Source: Mycolicibacterium sp. TY81
GTDB lineage: Bacteria > Actinomycetota > Actinomycetes > Mycobacteriales > Mycobacteriaceae
DNA: 64,000 nt
Assembly (NCBI RefSeq): GCF_018326285.1
Contig: NZ_AP023362.1
Coordinates: 6,014,001-6,078,000, forward strand
Reading direction: 5' to 3'
Shown: piece after piece, positions 8,727-16,238 of the stretch
Numbering within the stretch: the stretch's first letter is position 1
How the letters are laid out: every line of letters starts with the position of its first letter
Position numbers and translations under genes: made by a program
The notes under the pieces: generated by a model
Seen by the model: the letters and a program-made list of their open reading frames with translations, nothing else
Database searches by the model: none
What the model was told of the DNA's origin: nothing

Positions 8727-9590
8727 ATGCCGGAACTTCCCGAGGTCGAGGCGCTCGCCGATCACCTGCGTCGTCATGCGGTCGGACTGCCGGTGGGCCG
8801 TGTCGACGTCTCCGCTCTGTCCGTGCTCAAGACCTTCGACCCGCCGCCGACGGCGCTGTACGGCAAGGAAGTGACGGGCGCCAACCGCTGGGGCAAGTAC
8901 CTCGGGCTGCAGGTCGGCGATCTGCACCTGATCACCCACCTGTCACGCGCCGGTTGGCTGCGCTGGTCGGAGAAGCTGGCGGCCGCACCGCTGAAGCCGG
9001 GCAAGGGGCCGATCGCGCTGCGGGTGCACCTCGGAAAGCCCGGTGAGGCACCGGGTTTCGACCTGACCGAGGCGGGAACGCAGAAGCGGCTGGCGGTCTG
9101 GCTGGTGAACGATCCGCTGGCCGTGCCGCAGATCGCCACGTTGGGACCGGACGCGTTATCGCTCGGCCCGGCCGAACTGGGCGCGGTGCTGGCCGGGAAC
9201 ACCGGCCGGATCAAGAACGTCATCACCGATCAACGGACCATCGCCGGGATCGGCAACGCCTACAGCGACGAAATCCTGCATGTGGCCAAGCTTTCGCCGT
9301 TCGCGACCGCGGGCAAGCTGACCGCGGAGCAGTTGGCGACTCTGCATGACGCGATGATCTCGGTGCTCACCGATGCCGTGACCCGTTCGGTCGGACAAGG
9401 AGCGGCAGCCCTCAAGGGGGAGAAGCGCTCCGGGCTTCGGGTCCATGCCCGCACCGGATTGCCGTGCCCGGTCTGCGGCGACACGGTCCGTGAGGTGTCC
9501 TTCGCGGACAAGTCTTTTCAGTACTGTGCGACGTGTCAGACCGGTGGCAAGGTGCTGGCCGACCGGCGCATGTCGAAGCTACTCAAGTGA
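8727..9590 (+). CDS. Fpg/Nei-family DNA glycosylase-AP lyase
   Basis: A 287-residue base-excision repair enzyme that removes oxidised bases and cleaves the AP site. Catalytic Pro2 and Glu3 are present (MPELPEVEAL), as are the helix-two-turn-helix (TIAGIGNAYSDEILH, about 172-186) and the C-terminal zinc finger CPVC-x16-CATC (about 250-273). All parts needed for activity are therefore there. By position it matches Rv0944, which I recall being described as lacking the N-terminal catalytic part; this copy is full length. It is divergent from the FUSC gene across a 40-base promoter region. Confidence 0.9.
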   Translation: MPELPEVEALADHLRRHAVGLPVGRVDVSALSVLKTFDPPPTALYGKEVTGANRWGKYLGLQVGDLHLITHLSRAGWLRWSEKLAAAPLKPGKGPIALRVHLGKPGEAPGFDLTEAGTQKRLAVWLVNDPLAVPQIATLGPDALSLGPAELGAVLAGNTGRIKNVITDQRTIAGIGNAYSDEILHVAKLSPFATAGKLTAEQLATLHDAMISVLTDAVTRSVGQGAAALKGEKRSGLRVHARTGLPCPVCGDTVREVSFADKSFQYCATCQTGGKVLADRRMSKLLK

Positions 9591-9591
9591 T

Positions 9592-10137
9592 TCAGTTGCA
9601 GTAGTTCCTGGTCGCTGCTGTGAGCGCCTGCTGGTAGAGCGGGTCGAGGTGCTGGTTCGTCACCACCTGTGCTCGGGCGGCGTCGAGTGCGGCGGCGCAG
9701 CCCGGGCCGTGCAGGACTCCTCGTTGTGCCGCCAGCTCCGCGACCATGGTGCGATTGAAACCGTCTATCGCAGTGCGTGATTCGGACAGATCAGGTGCCG
9801 TCGTGGGAGCCGTCGCCGGATCGAACTTCCATTGGCTGAACCGCAGATACTCGATGCCCTCGGTGGCGTGAATCTGGTCGGTGAACACCTGCTGCACGAA
9901 CACCGGGTCGGCGCCTGACGCGGTGGCCTGCGCGGCGACCGCTTTCAGCACCTGATCGACCCGCGCGGGATCCTCGATCGAGCCGCCCTTGAGCCACTTG
10001 ACCGCGGCCACCGCGTCGGCGGTCTGCAGCCGCTGGGCGGCGGCGTCGACCAACCGAAACAGCGGATCGTCGTCGGCGTAGGCGAGGGGCGCCGACGTCA
10101 TGCCCACGACGGCGACCAACAGGGCGGCGAGCTTCAT
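9592..10137 (-). CDS. Secreted chorismate mutase (AroQ-gamma type)
   Basis: A 181-residue protein with an N-terminal signal peptide (MKLAALLVAVVGMTSAPLAYA, cleavage after AYA). The mature domain strongly resembles M. tuberculosis Rv1885c, the exported all-helical chorismate mutase converting chorismate to prephenate. Shared landmarks are LVDAAAQRLQTADAVAAVKW, QVFTDQIHATEGIEYLRFSQWK, LSESRTAID and the final HLDPLYQQALTAATRNYC, with two Cys (GPGCAA and NYCN) as expected for an exported disulfide protein. GTG 10155 is an alternative start. It is convergent with the glycosylase (stops 2 bases apart) and divergent from an SDR gene. Confidence 0.9.
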   Translation of the reverse strand: MKLAALLVAVVGMTSAPLAYADDDPLFRLVDAAAQRLQTADAVAAVKWLKGGSIEDPARVDQVLKAVAAQATASGADPVFVQQVFTDQIHATEGIEYLRFSQWKFDPATAPTTAPDLSESRTAIDGFNRTMVAELAAQRGVLHGPGCAAALDAARAQVVTNQHLDPLYQQALTAATRNYCN

Positions 10138-10166
10138 ACCTCGATCTTGCACCCGCGGCCTTTCTT

Positions 10167-10176
10167 GACACGTGTC
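10167..10176. promoter_or_regulatory. Small palindrome in the divergent chorismate mutase/SDR promoter
   Basis: GACACGTGTC is a perfect 10-base palindrome that overlaps a TTGACA -35-like hexamer (10165-10170) ahead of the SDR start at 10198. It could be an operator; nothing identifies the regulator. Confidence 0.3.
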
Positions 10177-10197
10177 GAGTTGGTTACGCTGCAGGGC

Positions 10198-10947
10198 ATG
10201 ACTCGGCAGAAGATTCTCATCACCGGAGCGAGCTCGGGCCTGGGCGCCGGTATGGCCCGGCAGTTCGCCGCCAAGGGCCGCGACCTGGCACTGTGTGCCC
10301 GCCGGCTGGACAACCTCGAAGAACTCAAGGCCGAACTGACGGCGCAGTATCCCGGCGTGACCGTCGCCATCGCGGCGCTGGACGTCAACGACCACGATCA
10401 GGTGCCCAAGGTTTTCGAGGACCTGTCCGACCAACTCGGCGGCATCGACTGCGTCATCGTCAACGCCGGAATCGGCAAGGGCTACCCGCTCGGTGGCGGC
10501 AAGTTGTGGGCCAACAAGGCGACCATCGAGACGAATCTCGTTGCGGCGCTGGTGCAGATCGAGACGGCGCTCGAGATGTTCAAGGCCGCGGGGCGGGGCC
10601 ACCTGGTGCTGGTGTCGTCGGTGCTCGGCAACGTCGGCGTGCCCGGGCACAAGGCGGCCTACGCCGCGAGCAAGGCCGGCGTCACGTCGCTCGGTGAGTC
10701 GCTGCGCGCCGAGTATCCGTCCGGTCCGATCAAGGTCACCGTTCTGGAGCCCGGCTACATCGAGTCCGAGATGACCGCCAAATCCAACTCCACCATGCTC
10801 ATGGTCGACAACGAGACCGGCGTGAAGGCCATGGTCGAAGCCATCGAGAACGAGAAGGGCCGCGCCGTCGTCCCCGGCTGGCCGTGGTGGCCGCTGGTCG
10901 AGGTGATGAAGCTGATGCCGCCGCGCTTCACCAAGTACTTCGCCTGA
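10198..10947 (+). CDS. Short-chain dehydrogenase/reductase
   Basis: A 249-residue SDR corresponding in position to Rv0945. The cofactor-binding TGASSGLGAGMARQF (about 8-22) and the NAG motif (IVNAGIGKG) are present. The catalytic triad is Ser in VLVSSVLGNVG and Tyr-x-x-x-Lys in AAYAASKAG. The Arg in CARRLDNL after the second strand suggests NADP preference. The C-terminus is hydrophobic (PGWPWWPLVEVMKLMPP), which may mean membrane association or a lipid-like substrate. The start is the ATG at 10198. The substrate is unknown. It ends just before palindrome copy 3, which separates it from convergent pgi. Confidence 0.9.
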   Translation: MTRQKILITGASSGLGAGMARQFAAKGRDLALCARRLDNLEELKAELTAQYPGVTVAIAALDVNDHDQVPKVFEDLSDQLGGIDCVIVNAGIGKGYPLGGGKLWANKATIETNLVAALVQIETALEMFKAAGRGHLVLVSSVLGNVGVPGHKAAYAASKAGVTSLGESLRAEYPSGPIKVTVLEPGYIESEMTAKSNSTMLMVDNETGVKAMVEAIENEKGRAVVPGWPWWPLVEVMKLMPPRFTKYFA

Positions 10948-10949
10948 GC

Positions 10950-10998
10950 GATTTGTGCACGATTTTCCGCGCCGGCCGCGGAAAATCGTGCACAAATC
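10950..10998. repeat. Palindromic intergenic element, copy 3 (between SDR and pgi)
   Basis: Perfect 22-base arms (10950-10971 and 10977-10998) with the loop CCGGC. The core is the same GATTTGTGCACG...TTTTCCGCG as in copies 1 and 2. The SDR stop is 2 bases to the left and the pgi TAG stop (11000-11002) abuts the right arm. Confidence 0.9.
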
Positions 10999-10999
10999 C

Positions 11000-12664
11000 C
11001 TAGGAAACGCGGCCGCGTTCGGCGCGGTAGCGACGCACCAGGGCATCGGTCGAGCTGTCGGACTGTGGGGCCGGCGCGGCCTCGGACGTGATGACCGGCA
11101 GCAGGGCCTTGGCCTGGGTCTTGCCGAGTTCGACGCCCCACTGATCGAACGAGTCGATGCCCCAGATGACGCCTTCGGTGAAGACCTGGTGCTCGTACAG
11201 CGCGATCAGCTGACCGACCACCGACGGCGTCAGCTTGGTCGCCAAAATCGAAGTGGTGGGCCGGTTTCCGGGCATCACCTTGTGGGGGACGACGTCGGCC
11301 GGCGTACCTTCGGCGGCGATCTCTTCGGCGGTCTTGCCGAAGGCGAGCACCTGAGTCTGGGCGAAGAAGTTGCTCATCAGCAGGTCGTGCATGCTGCCGG
11401 TGCCGTCGGCGGTGGGCAGATCGTCGGTCGGCTCGCTGAAGCCGATGAAGTCCGCCGGCACGAGCCGGGTGCCCTGGTGCAGTAGTTGGTAGAAGGCGTG
11501 CTGGCCGTTGGTTCCCGGCTCGCCCCAGAAGATTTCGCCGGTGTCGGTGCTCACCGGCGTGCCATCGGCACGGACCGACTTGCCATTGGACTCCATGGTC
11601 AGCTGCTGCAGGTAGGCGGCGAACCGGGCCATGTCATTGGAGTAGGGGAGCACCGCACGCGCTTGTGCGCCAAAGAAATCCGAGTACCACAGGCCGATGA
11701 GCCCGAGCAGCGCCGGCGCGTTCGCCTCCAGCGGCGCGGTGCGGAAGTGCTCGTCGACCAGATGGAAGCCGGCCAGGAATTCGCCGAACCGTTCCTTCCC
11801 GATGACGGCCATCACCGAGAGCCCGATGGCGCTGTCCACCGAGTAGCGGCCGCCGACCCAGTCCCAGAAACCGAACATGTTCGCGGTGTCGATGCCGAAC
11901 TCGGACACCAGTTTTGCGTTGGTCGACACCGCGACGAAGTGCTTGGCGACAGCGTCATCACCGAGCGCGGCGACGAGCCAGCGCCGGGCGGCAGTGGCGT
12001 TCGTCAGCGTCTCCAACGTCGAGAACGTCTTGGAGGCGACGATGAAAAGCGTTGTGGCAGGGTCGAGTCCGTCGAGCTTGGCCACCAGGTCGGCCGGGTC
12101 GACGTTCGACACGAACCGCGCCGTGATGCCCGCATCGGCGTAGTGGCGCAGGGCCTGGTCCACCATGACCGGGCCCAGATCGGAGCCACCGATACCGATG
12201 TTGACGACGGTCGTGATGCGCTGACCGGTGGCTCCGGTCCACTCACCACTGCGCAGCCGGTCGGTGAAGGTGCCCATCTCATCGAGCACGGAGTGCACGT
12301 CGGCGACGACGTCCTGGCCGTCGACCACCAGCGAGGCGCCGCGCGGCAGCCGCAGCGCGGTGTGCAGCACGGCGCGGTCCTCGGAGGTGTTGATGTGCTC
12401 ACCGGCGAACATGGCGTCGCGCCGCTCCTCCAGGCCGGCCGCGCGGGCCAGATCGAGCAGCAGCGCACGGGTTTCCCTGGTCACGCGGTGCTTACTGTAG
12501 TCGATGTACAGGTCGCCGACGGTCAGCGTCAGCTCGCGGCCGCGGTCCGGATCGTCGGCGAACAGCTCGCGCAGCGTGGTCGCCTCGACCGCGGCATGGT
12601 GCGCGGTGAGCGCCTCCCAGGCTGAGGTGGTCGTGATGTCGGCAGCGGGAGTCTGATCAGCCAT
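11000..12664 (-). CDS. pgi: Glucose-6-phosphate isomerase
   Basis: A 554-residue cytosolic isomerase interconverting glucose-6-phosphate and fructose-6-phosphate, of standard bacterial length. PGI signatures are present: [16 protein letters not shown] (phosphate-binding), [31 protein letters not shown] followed by ESNGKSV with the catalytic Glu, and C-terminal [10 protein letters not shown] with the conserved Lys. Rv0946c occupies the same place in M. tuberculosis. It is convergent with the SDR gene across palindrome copy 3 and divergent from an aldehyde dehydrogenase. Confidence 0.97.
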   Translation of the reverse strand: MADQTPAADITTTSAWEALTAHHAAVEATTLRELFADDPDRGRELTLTVGDLYIDYSKHRVTRETRALLLDLARAAGLEERRDAMFAGEHINTSEDRAVLHTALRLPRGASLVVDGQDVVADVHSVLDEMGTFTDRLRSGEWTGATGQRITTVVNIGIGGSDLGPVMVDQALRHYADAGITARFVSNVDPADLVAKLDGLDPATTLFIVASKTFSTLETLTNATAARRWLVAALGDDAVAKHFVAVSTNAKLVSEFGIDTANMFGFWDWVGGRYSVDSAIGLSVMAVIGKERFGEFLAGFHLVDEHFRTAPLEANAPALLGLIGLWYSDFFGAQARAVLPYSNDMARFAAYLQQLTMESNGKSVRADGTPVSTDTGEIFWGEPGTNGQHAFYQLLHQGTRLVPADFIGFSEPTDDLPTADGTGSMHDLLMSNFFAQTQVLAFGKTAEEIAAEGTPADVVPHKVMPGNRPTTSILATKLTPSVVGQLIALYEHQVFTEGVIWGIDSFDQWGVELGKTQAKALLPVITSEAAPAPQSDSSTDALVRRYRAERGRVS

Positions 12665-12714
12665 GCCTCAAACCCTAGTGTGACGTAGGAAACGCCGCCG
12701 TACATGATGGGTGT

Positions 12715-14151
12715 ATGGACATCGCCGCGCTGTTGTCGTCTGTCCCAACTGGCCTCTGGATCGGCGGTGAGGAGCGCGCCGGTCAATCCACGTTCGAAGT
12801 GCTCAACCCCGCTACCGAGGATGTCATCGCCCGCGTCGCCGACGCCGCGCAGCAGGACGGCATCGCCGCACTCGACGCCGCGGCGGCCGTCGAAAAGGAG
12901 TGGGCGGCAACCCCGCCCCGTGAGCGCGGCGAAATCCTGCGGTCGGTGTTCGAGACCATCACCGCCCGCGCCGAGGATCTCGCCACGCTGATGACGCTCG
13001 AGATGGGCAAGGTGCTCGCCGAGAGCCGCGGCGAGGTCAAGTACGGCGCCGAGTTCTTCCGCTGGTTCGCCGAAGAGGCCGTCCGCATCGGCGGCCGCTA
13101 CACCCCCAGCCCGGCAGGTACCGGGCGCATCGTCGTCACCAAGTCGCCCGTCGGCCCGTGCTACGCGGTGACACCGTGGAACTTCCCGCTGGCCATGGGC
13201 ACCCGCAAGATCGGCCCGGCCCTGGCGGCCGGCTGCACCATGGTGGTCAAGCCCGCCGCCGAAACCCCGCTGACCATGTTGCTGATGGCCGACGCCGGGC
13301 TGCCCAAGGGCGTGCTGTCCGTGCTGCCGACCACCAGTCCGGGTGAACTGACCGCCGCGCTGATCAACGACGGCCGGCTGCGCAAGCTGACCTTCACCGG
13401 GTCGACGGGCGTCGGCCGGGCGCTGGTGCAGCAGGGCGGCGAGAAGCTGCTGCGCATGTCGATGGAACTCGGCGGCAACGCGCCGTTCGTGGTGTTCGAC
13501 GACGCCGACGTCGATGCCGCCGTCGACGGCGCGATCCTCGCCAAGATGCGCAACGGCGGCGAGGCCTGTACGGCGGCCAACCGCTTCCACGTCGCCAACG
13601 CGGTGCGGCAGGAGTTCACCACGAAGCTGGTGCAGCGGATGAGCGAGTTCACGCTCGGCAACGGTCTGGACGAGAACGCGACGCTCGGCCCGCTGATCAA
13701 CGCCAAGCAGCTCGGCACCGTCACCGACCTGGTGTCCGACGCGGTGTCGCGCGGCGCGACCGTCGCCGTCGGCGGCACGGCCCCGGGCGGTCCGGGCTAC
13801 TTCTATCCCGCGACGGTCCTGGCGGACGTCCCTGCCGATGCCCGCATCCTGCGGGAGGAGGTGTTCGGGCCCGTCGCTCCCGTGACGGGATTCGACACCG
13901 AGGACGAGGCGATCGCCGCGGCCAACGACACCGAGTACGGTCTGGCGGCCTACATCTACACGCAATCGCTCGACCGGGCGCTGCGGGTGTCCGAGGCGCT
14001 GGAGTCCGGCATGGTCGGCGTCAACCGGGGTGTCATCTCGGACCCGGCGGCGCCGTTCGGCGGGGTGAAGTCGTCAGGCTTCGGCCGCGAAGGCGGCACC
14101 GAAGGTATCGAGGAATACCTCGACACCAAGTACATCGCCCTGACTCCCTGA
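12715..14151 (+). CDS. Succinate-semialdehyde-type NAD(P)+ aldehyde dehydrogenase
   Basis: A 478-residue aldehyde dehydrogenase oxidising an aldehyde to the acid. Key motifs are VTPWNFPLAM, FTGSTGVGRAL (cofactor loop), the general base Glu in MELGGNAPF and the nucleophile Cys in NGGEACTAANRF. The C-terminal GVNRGVISDPAAPFGGVKSS is the GabD-type substrate loop. This subclass usually acts on succinate semialdehyde, linking GABA or 2-oxoglutarate metabolism to succinate; the exact substrate is inferred. It is divergent from pgi (50-base gap) and is followed by a palindromic repeat that hosts an IS110 element. Confidence 0.85.
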   Translation: MDIAALLSSVPTGLWIGGEERAGQSTFEVLNPATEDVIARVADAAQQDGIAALDAAAAVEKEWAATPPRERGEILRSVFETITARAEDLATLMTLEMGKVLAESRGEVKYGAEFFRWFAEEAVRIGGRYTPSPAGTGRIVVTKSPVGPCYAVTPWNFPLAMGTRKIGPALAAGCTMVVKPAAETPLTMLLMADAGLPKGVLSVLPTTSPGELTAALINDGRLRKLTFTGSTGVGRALVQQGGEKLLRMSMELGGNAPFVVFDDADVDAAVDGAILAKMRNGGEACTAANRFHVANAVRQEFTTKLVQRMSEFTLGNGLDENATLGPLINAKQLGTVTDLVSDAVSRGATVAVGGTAPGGPGYFYPATVLADVPADARILREEVFGPVAPVTGFDTEDEAIAAANDTEYGLAAYIYTQSLDRALRVSEALESGMVGVNRGVISDPAAPFGGVKSSGFGREGGTEGIEEYLDTKYIALTP

Positions 14152-14167
14152 CGCCCCTCACCCTTGG

Positions 14168-14284
14168 CGCGAGCGGCCGTGTCTGTACGCAACACGCCGT
14201 GGTTGCTTGTACAAATGGGGCCGCTCACCGGCCGCGAGGGTGCGCAAAGCACACACCGAAGTCGGTGTGTCGCCGTACAGACAC
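14168..14284. repeat. Large palindromic element (class B), left part, interrupted by IS110
   Basis: It starts with the arm CGCGAGCGGCCGTGTCTGTAC (14168-14188; differs at one base from the intact 127-bp copy at 42782-42908 in the other orientation). It runs to GTACAGACAC (14275-14284), where the IS110 element begins. The missing end GGCCGCTCGCG appears only on the far side of the transposon (15664-15674). Confidence 0.8.
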
Positions 14285-14519
14285 TCAGTGTCATTCTCGA
14301 GTTGCCGCTGTTGCGGTGGTTGGGTTACTTCTCACCTGGTATTTGGCTCTTGCAAACACTGCCGCCTGCGGGCTGGCATTCGGCCGTTGTGCCGATACCA
14401 GGCGGGAAGGACCGACCGGCGTGACTTGATAGGAGCGTGGCACCGCCCCCACTGAGATGTGTCCTGCCGGCCGGCCCGACCTTCGCCTCATCCACCTCTG
14501 ATGAAAGAAGGCACCGTTC
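14285..14519 (+). ncRNA. Candidate bridge-RNA region of the IS110 element
   Basis: IS110-family elements encode a structured bridge RNA in the non-coding DNA next to the recombinase, which pairs with target and donor DNA. These 235 bases between the repeat junction and the transposase ATG have no convincing coding frame and lie at the right place and length. They contain stem-prone blocks such as ACTGCCGCCTGCGGGC. The assignment is by position and family; no fold was computed. Confidence 0.35.
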
Positions 14520-15585
14520 ATGGTCGTCGTTGGAACCGATGTCCACAAGCGCACCCACACCTTTGTTGCGGTCGACGAGGTCGGCCGCAAGCTCGGTGAG
14601 AAGGTCGTCAAAGCCACCACCATCGGACACCACAAGGCGTTGGCCTGGGCCCGCGAGCAGTTCGGGGAAGAATTGCTGTGGGGGTATCGAGGACTGTCGC
14701 AACCTGTCAGCTCGCCTGGAGCGCGATCTGCTCACCGCCGGCCAGTCCGTGGTACGGGTGGCCCCCAAACTCATGTCGCAGGCCCGGGCCTCGGCACGGA
14801 CCCGCGGTAAGTCCGATCCCATCGATGCGCTGGCCGTGGCTCAGGCTGTGCTGCGCAATCCTGATCTGCCCGTCGCCTCTCATGATCAGAGTTCGCGCGA
14901 ACTGAAACTATTGATTGATCGTCGTGAAGACCTTGTGGCACAACGCACTTCGACGATCAACCGGCTACGTCAACGGATCCACGAACTCGACCCCGCTGCT
15001 GAACCCAAACCGGGCTCACTACACCGCACCAAGGCCTGCACCGCGCTCGCAAAATGGCTCGACACCCAGCACGGACTGCTGGCCGAGTTGGCCCGCGATG
15101 AACTCGCCGACGTCATGCGCCTGACCGAGGCCATCAACACCCTGGCCGCACGCATCGGCGAACGCGTCCAAAAAATCGCCCCGACGCTACTGACGGTGCC
15201 CGGATGCGGTGAACTGACCGCCGCCAAGATCATCGCCGAAACCGCCGGCATCAGCCGCTTCCGCAGCGAAGCCGCCTTCAGCCGCCACAACGGCACCGCA
15301 CCGATCCCAGTCTGGTCGGGCAACACCGCCGGACGCGTCCGCTTGAACCGGTCCGGCAACCGCCAACTCAACGCGGCCTTACACCGCATCGCCATCACCC
15401 AGCTGCGCATCCCCGGCAGCGCCGGCCAGCAGTACTACCGCGGTCGCATCGCCGACGGCAAGGCCACCAAAGAAGCCCTACGATGCCTCAAACGCCACCT
15501 CAGCCGAACCGTCTACCGCAGCCTCCACACCGACCTGCACCTCAACCGATCACACCAAAAACCCGAAACAGCACTCGCTGCTTGA
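14520..15585 (+). pseudogene. IS110-family transposase, single-base frameshift
   Basis: A roughly 354-residue DEDD recombinase split by a frameshift. The first frame starts at the ATG 14520 (MVVVGTDVHKRTHTFVAVDE, first catalytic Asp) and runs to EELLWG. The second frame continues as IEDCRNLSARLERDLL and GKSDPIDALAVAQAV, then the C-terminal Transposase_20 domain with LLTVPGCGELTAAKI and FSRHNGTAPIPVWSG. The break is at five consecutive G (14680-14684): with four, the protein reads LLWGIEDCRN without interruption. It may be a disabling insertion, a slippery site or a sequencing error. Confidence 0.85.
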
Positions 15586-15597
15586 CATAGGAGCAAT

Positions 15598-15674
15598 GGC
15601 CGCTCACCAGGCGCCAACGTGCGCAAAGCACACACCGAAGTCGGTGTGTCGCCGTACAGACACGGCCGCTCGCG
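15598..15674. repeat. Large palindromic element (class B), right part after IS110
   Basis: It begins with GGCCGCTCACC and repeats, with a few differences, the right half of the left part (compare 14219-14284). It then completes the palindrome with GTACAGACAC and GGCCGCTCGCG (15654-15674). About 66 bases are thus present on both sides of the transposon. Confidence 0.75.
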
Positions 15675-15712
15675 GGAAGTTTGGTGCGGGAAGTTTGGTC
15701 AGTGAGCGGAGG

Positions 15713-16006
15713 TCAGTGGCCGAGGCGGCCGCGGCCGAGACGCAGCAGCAGCATGGCGAGGTCTTTGCCCTCGGGGCCCAGCTCGCTGTAGCGCTCGATG
15801 ACCTTCATCTCGCGGCTGTGCACCAGCCGGGTGCCGCCGGAGGCCATGCGGGCCTTGCCGATCATCTTGGAGACCTCGGTGCGACGGGCGACGGCCGCCA
15901 GGATGGTGGCGTCCAGCTCGTCGATCTCCAGGCGGAGCTCGTCGATGTTGGGGAGTTCAGTTTCGGTCGACATGGTGTCCTCGCTGTTGGTGGATTCTGG
16001 TGTCAT
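15713..16006 (-). CDS. Intracellular chorismate mutase (AroQ type)
   Basis: A 97-residue all-helical chorismate mutase converting chorismate to prephenate for Phe and Tyr synthesis. It is nearly identical in its C-terminal half to M. tuberculosis Rv0948c (RMASGGTRLVHSREMKVIERYSEL and LLLRLGRGRLGH, in shorter pieces). The LGRGRLGH tail is the part that in mycobacteria contacts and is activated by DAHP synthase. A start at 15973 has a better GAGGA ribosome site. Upstream on its transcript lie a short FFY-rich reading frame and hairpins that look like an attenuator. The IS110 element lies downstream. Confidence 0.93.
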   Translation of the reverse strand: MTPESTNSEDTMSTETELPNIDELRLEIDELDATILAAVARRTEVSKMIGKARMASGGTRLVHSREMKVIERYSELGPEGKDLAMLLLRLGRGRLGH

Positions 16007-16020
16007 CCGAATTCAGGCCT

Positions 16021-16136
16021 CACACAACAAACGAGCCCCGGATCCGGATGCGGACCACGGGGCTGAAGGGAAGCAGCTAAACCCCGGGTACCGGCGTCCG
16101 GTACCCGTAGAAAAATCGCTGCTGCGCATTGAGCAC
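16021..16136 (-). promoter_or_regulatory. Putative Phe/Tyr attenuator (leader peptide and hairpins) for chorismate mutase
   Basis: Reading the minus strand, a GTG at 16136 opens a 19-codon frame ending at 16077: (V/M)LNAQQRFFYGYRTPVPGV. It contains Phe-Phe-Tyr-Gly-Tyr. The Tyr codons overlap a perfect hairpin CGGGTACCGG-acg-CCGGTACCCG (16107-16085). Next comes the hairpin AGCCCCG...CGGGGCT (16064-16034), followed by CGTTTGTTGTGT. CGGGG (16086-16082) can alternatively pair with CCCCG of the second hairpin. A CACACT -10-like hexamer sits correctly for leaderless initiation at the GTG. The elements are seen directly; attenuation is inferred. Confidence 0.55.
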
Positions 16137-16238
16137 GTTCCGAGTGTGCCATCCCGGCCGGTGCCAGCGCAAAGAGGCGACCGAAGCGACCGGGGAAATG
16201 CGTGGCTTGTCGCACCCCGGCGGTAAGTTTGAGCTGAT

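Larger units (their letters stand above)
14285..15597 (+). mobile_element. IS110-family insertion sequence
   Basis: About 1.3 kb between two pieces of a palindromic repeat, carrying a DEDD transposase and about 235 bp of non-coding DNA at its 5' side. No terminal inverted repeats or simple target duplication are evident, as is usual for IS110. A related sequence, CTTGATAGGAGCGTGGC (14425-14441) and CTTGACATAGGAGCAATGGC (15581-15600), occurs near both sides, so the left boundary is uncertain by up to 150 bp. Confidence 0.75.
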
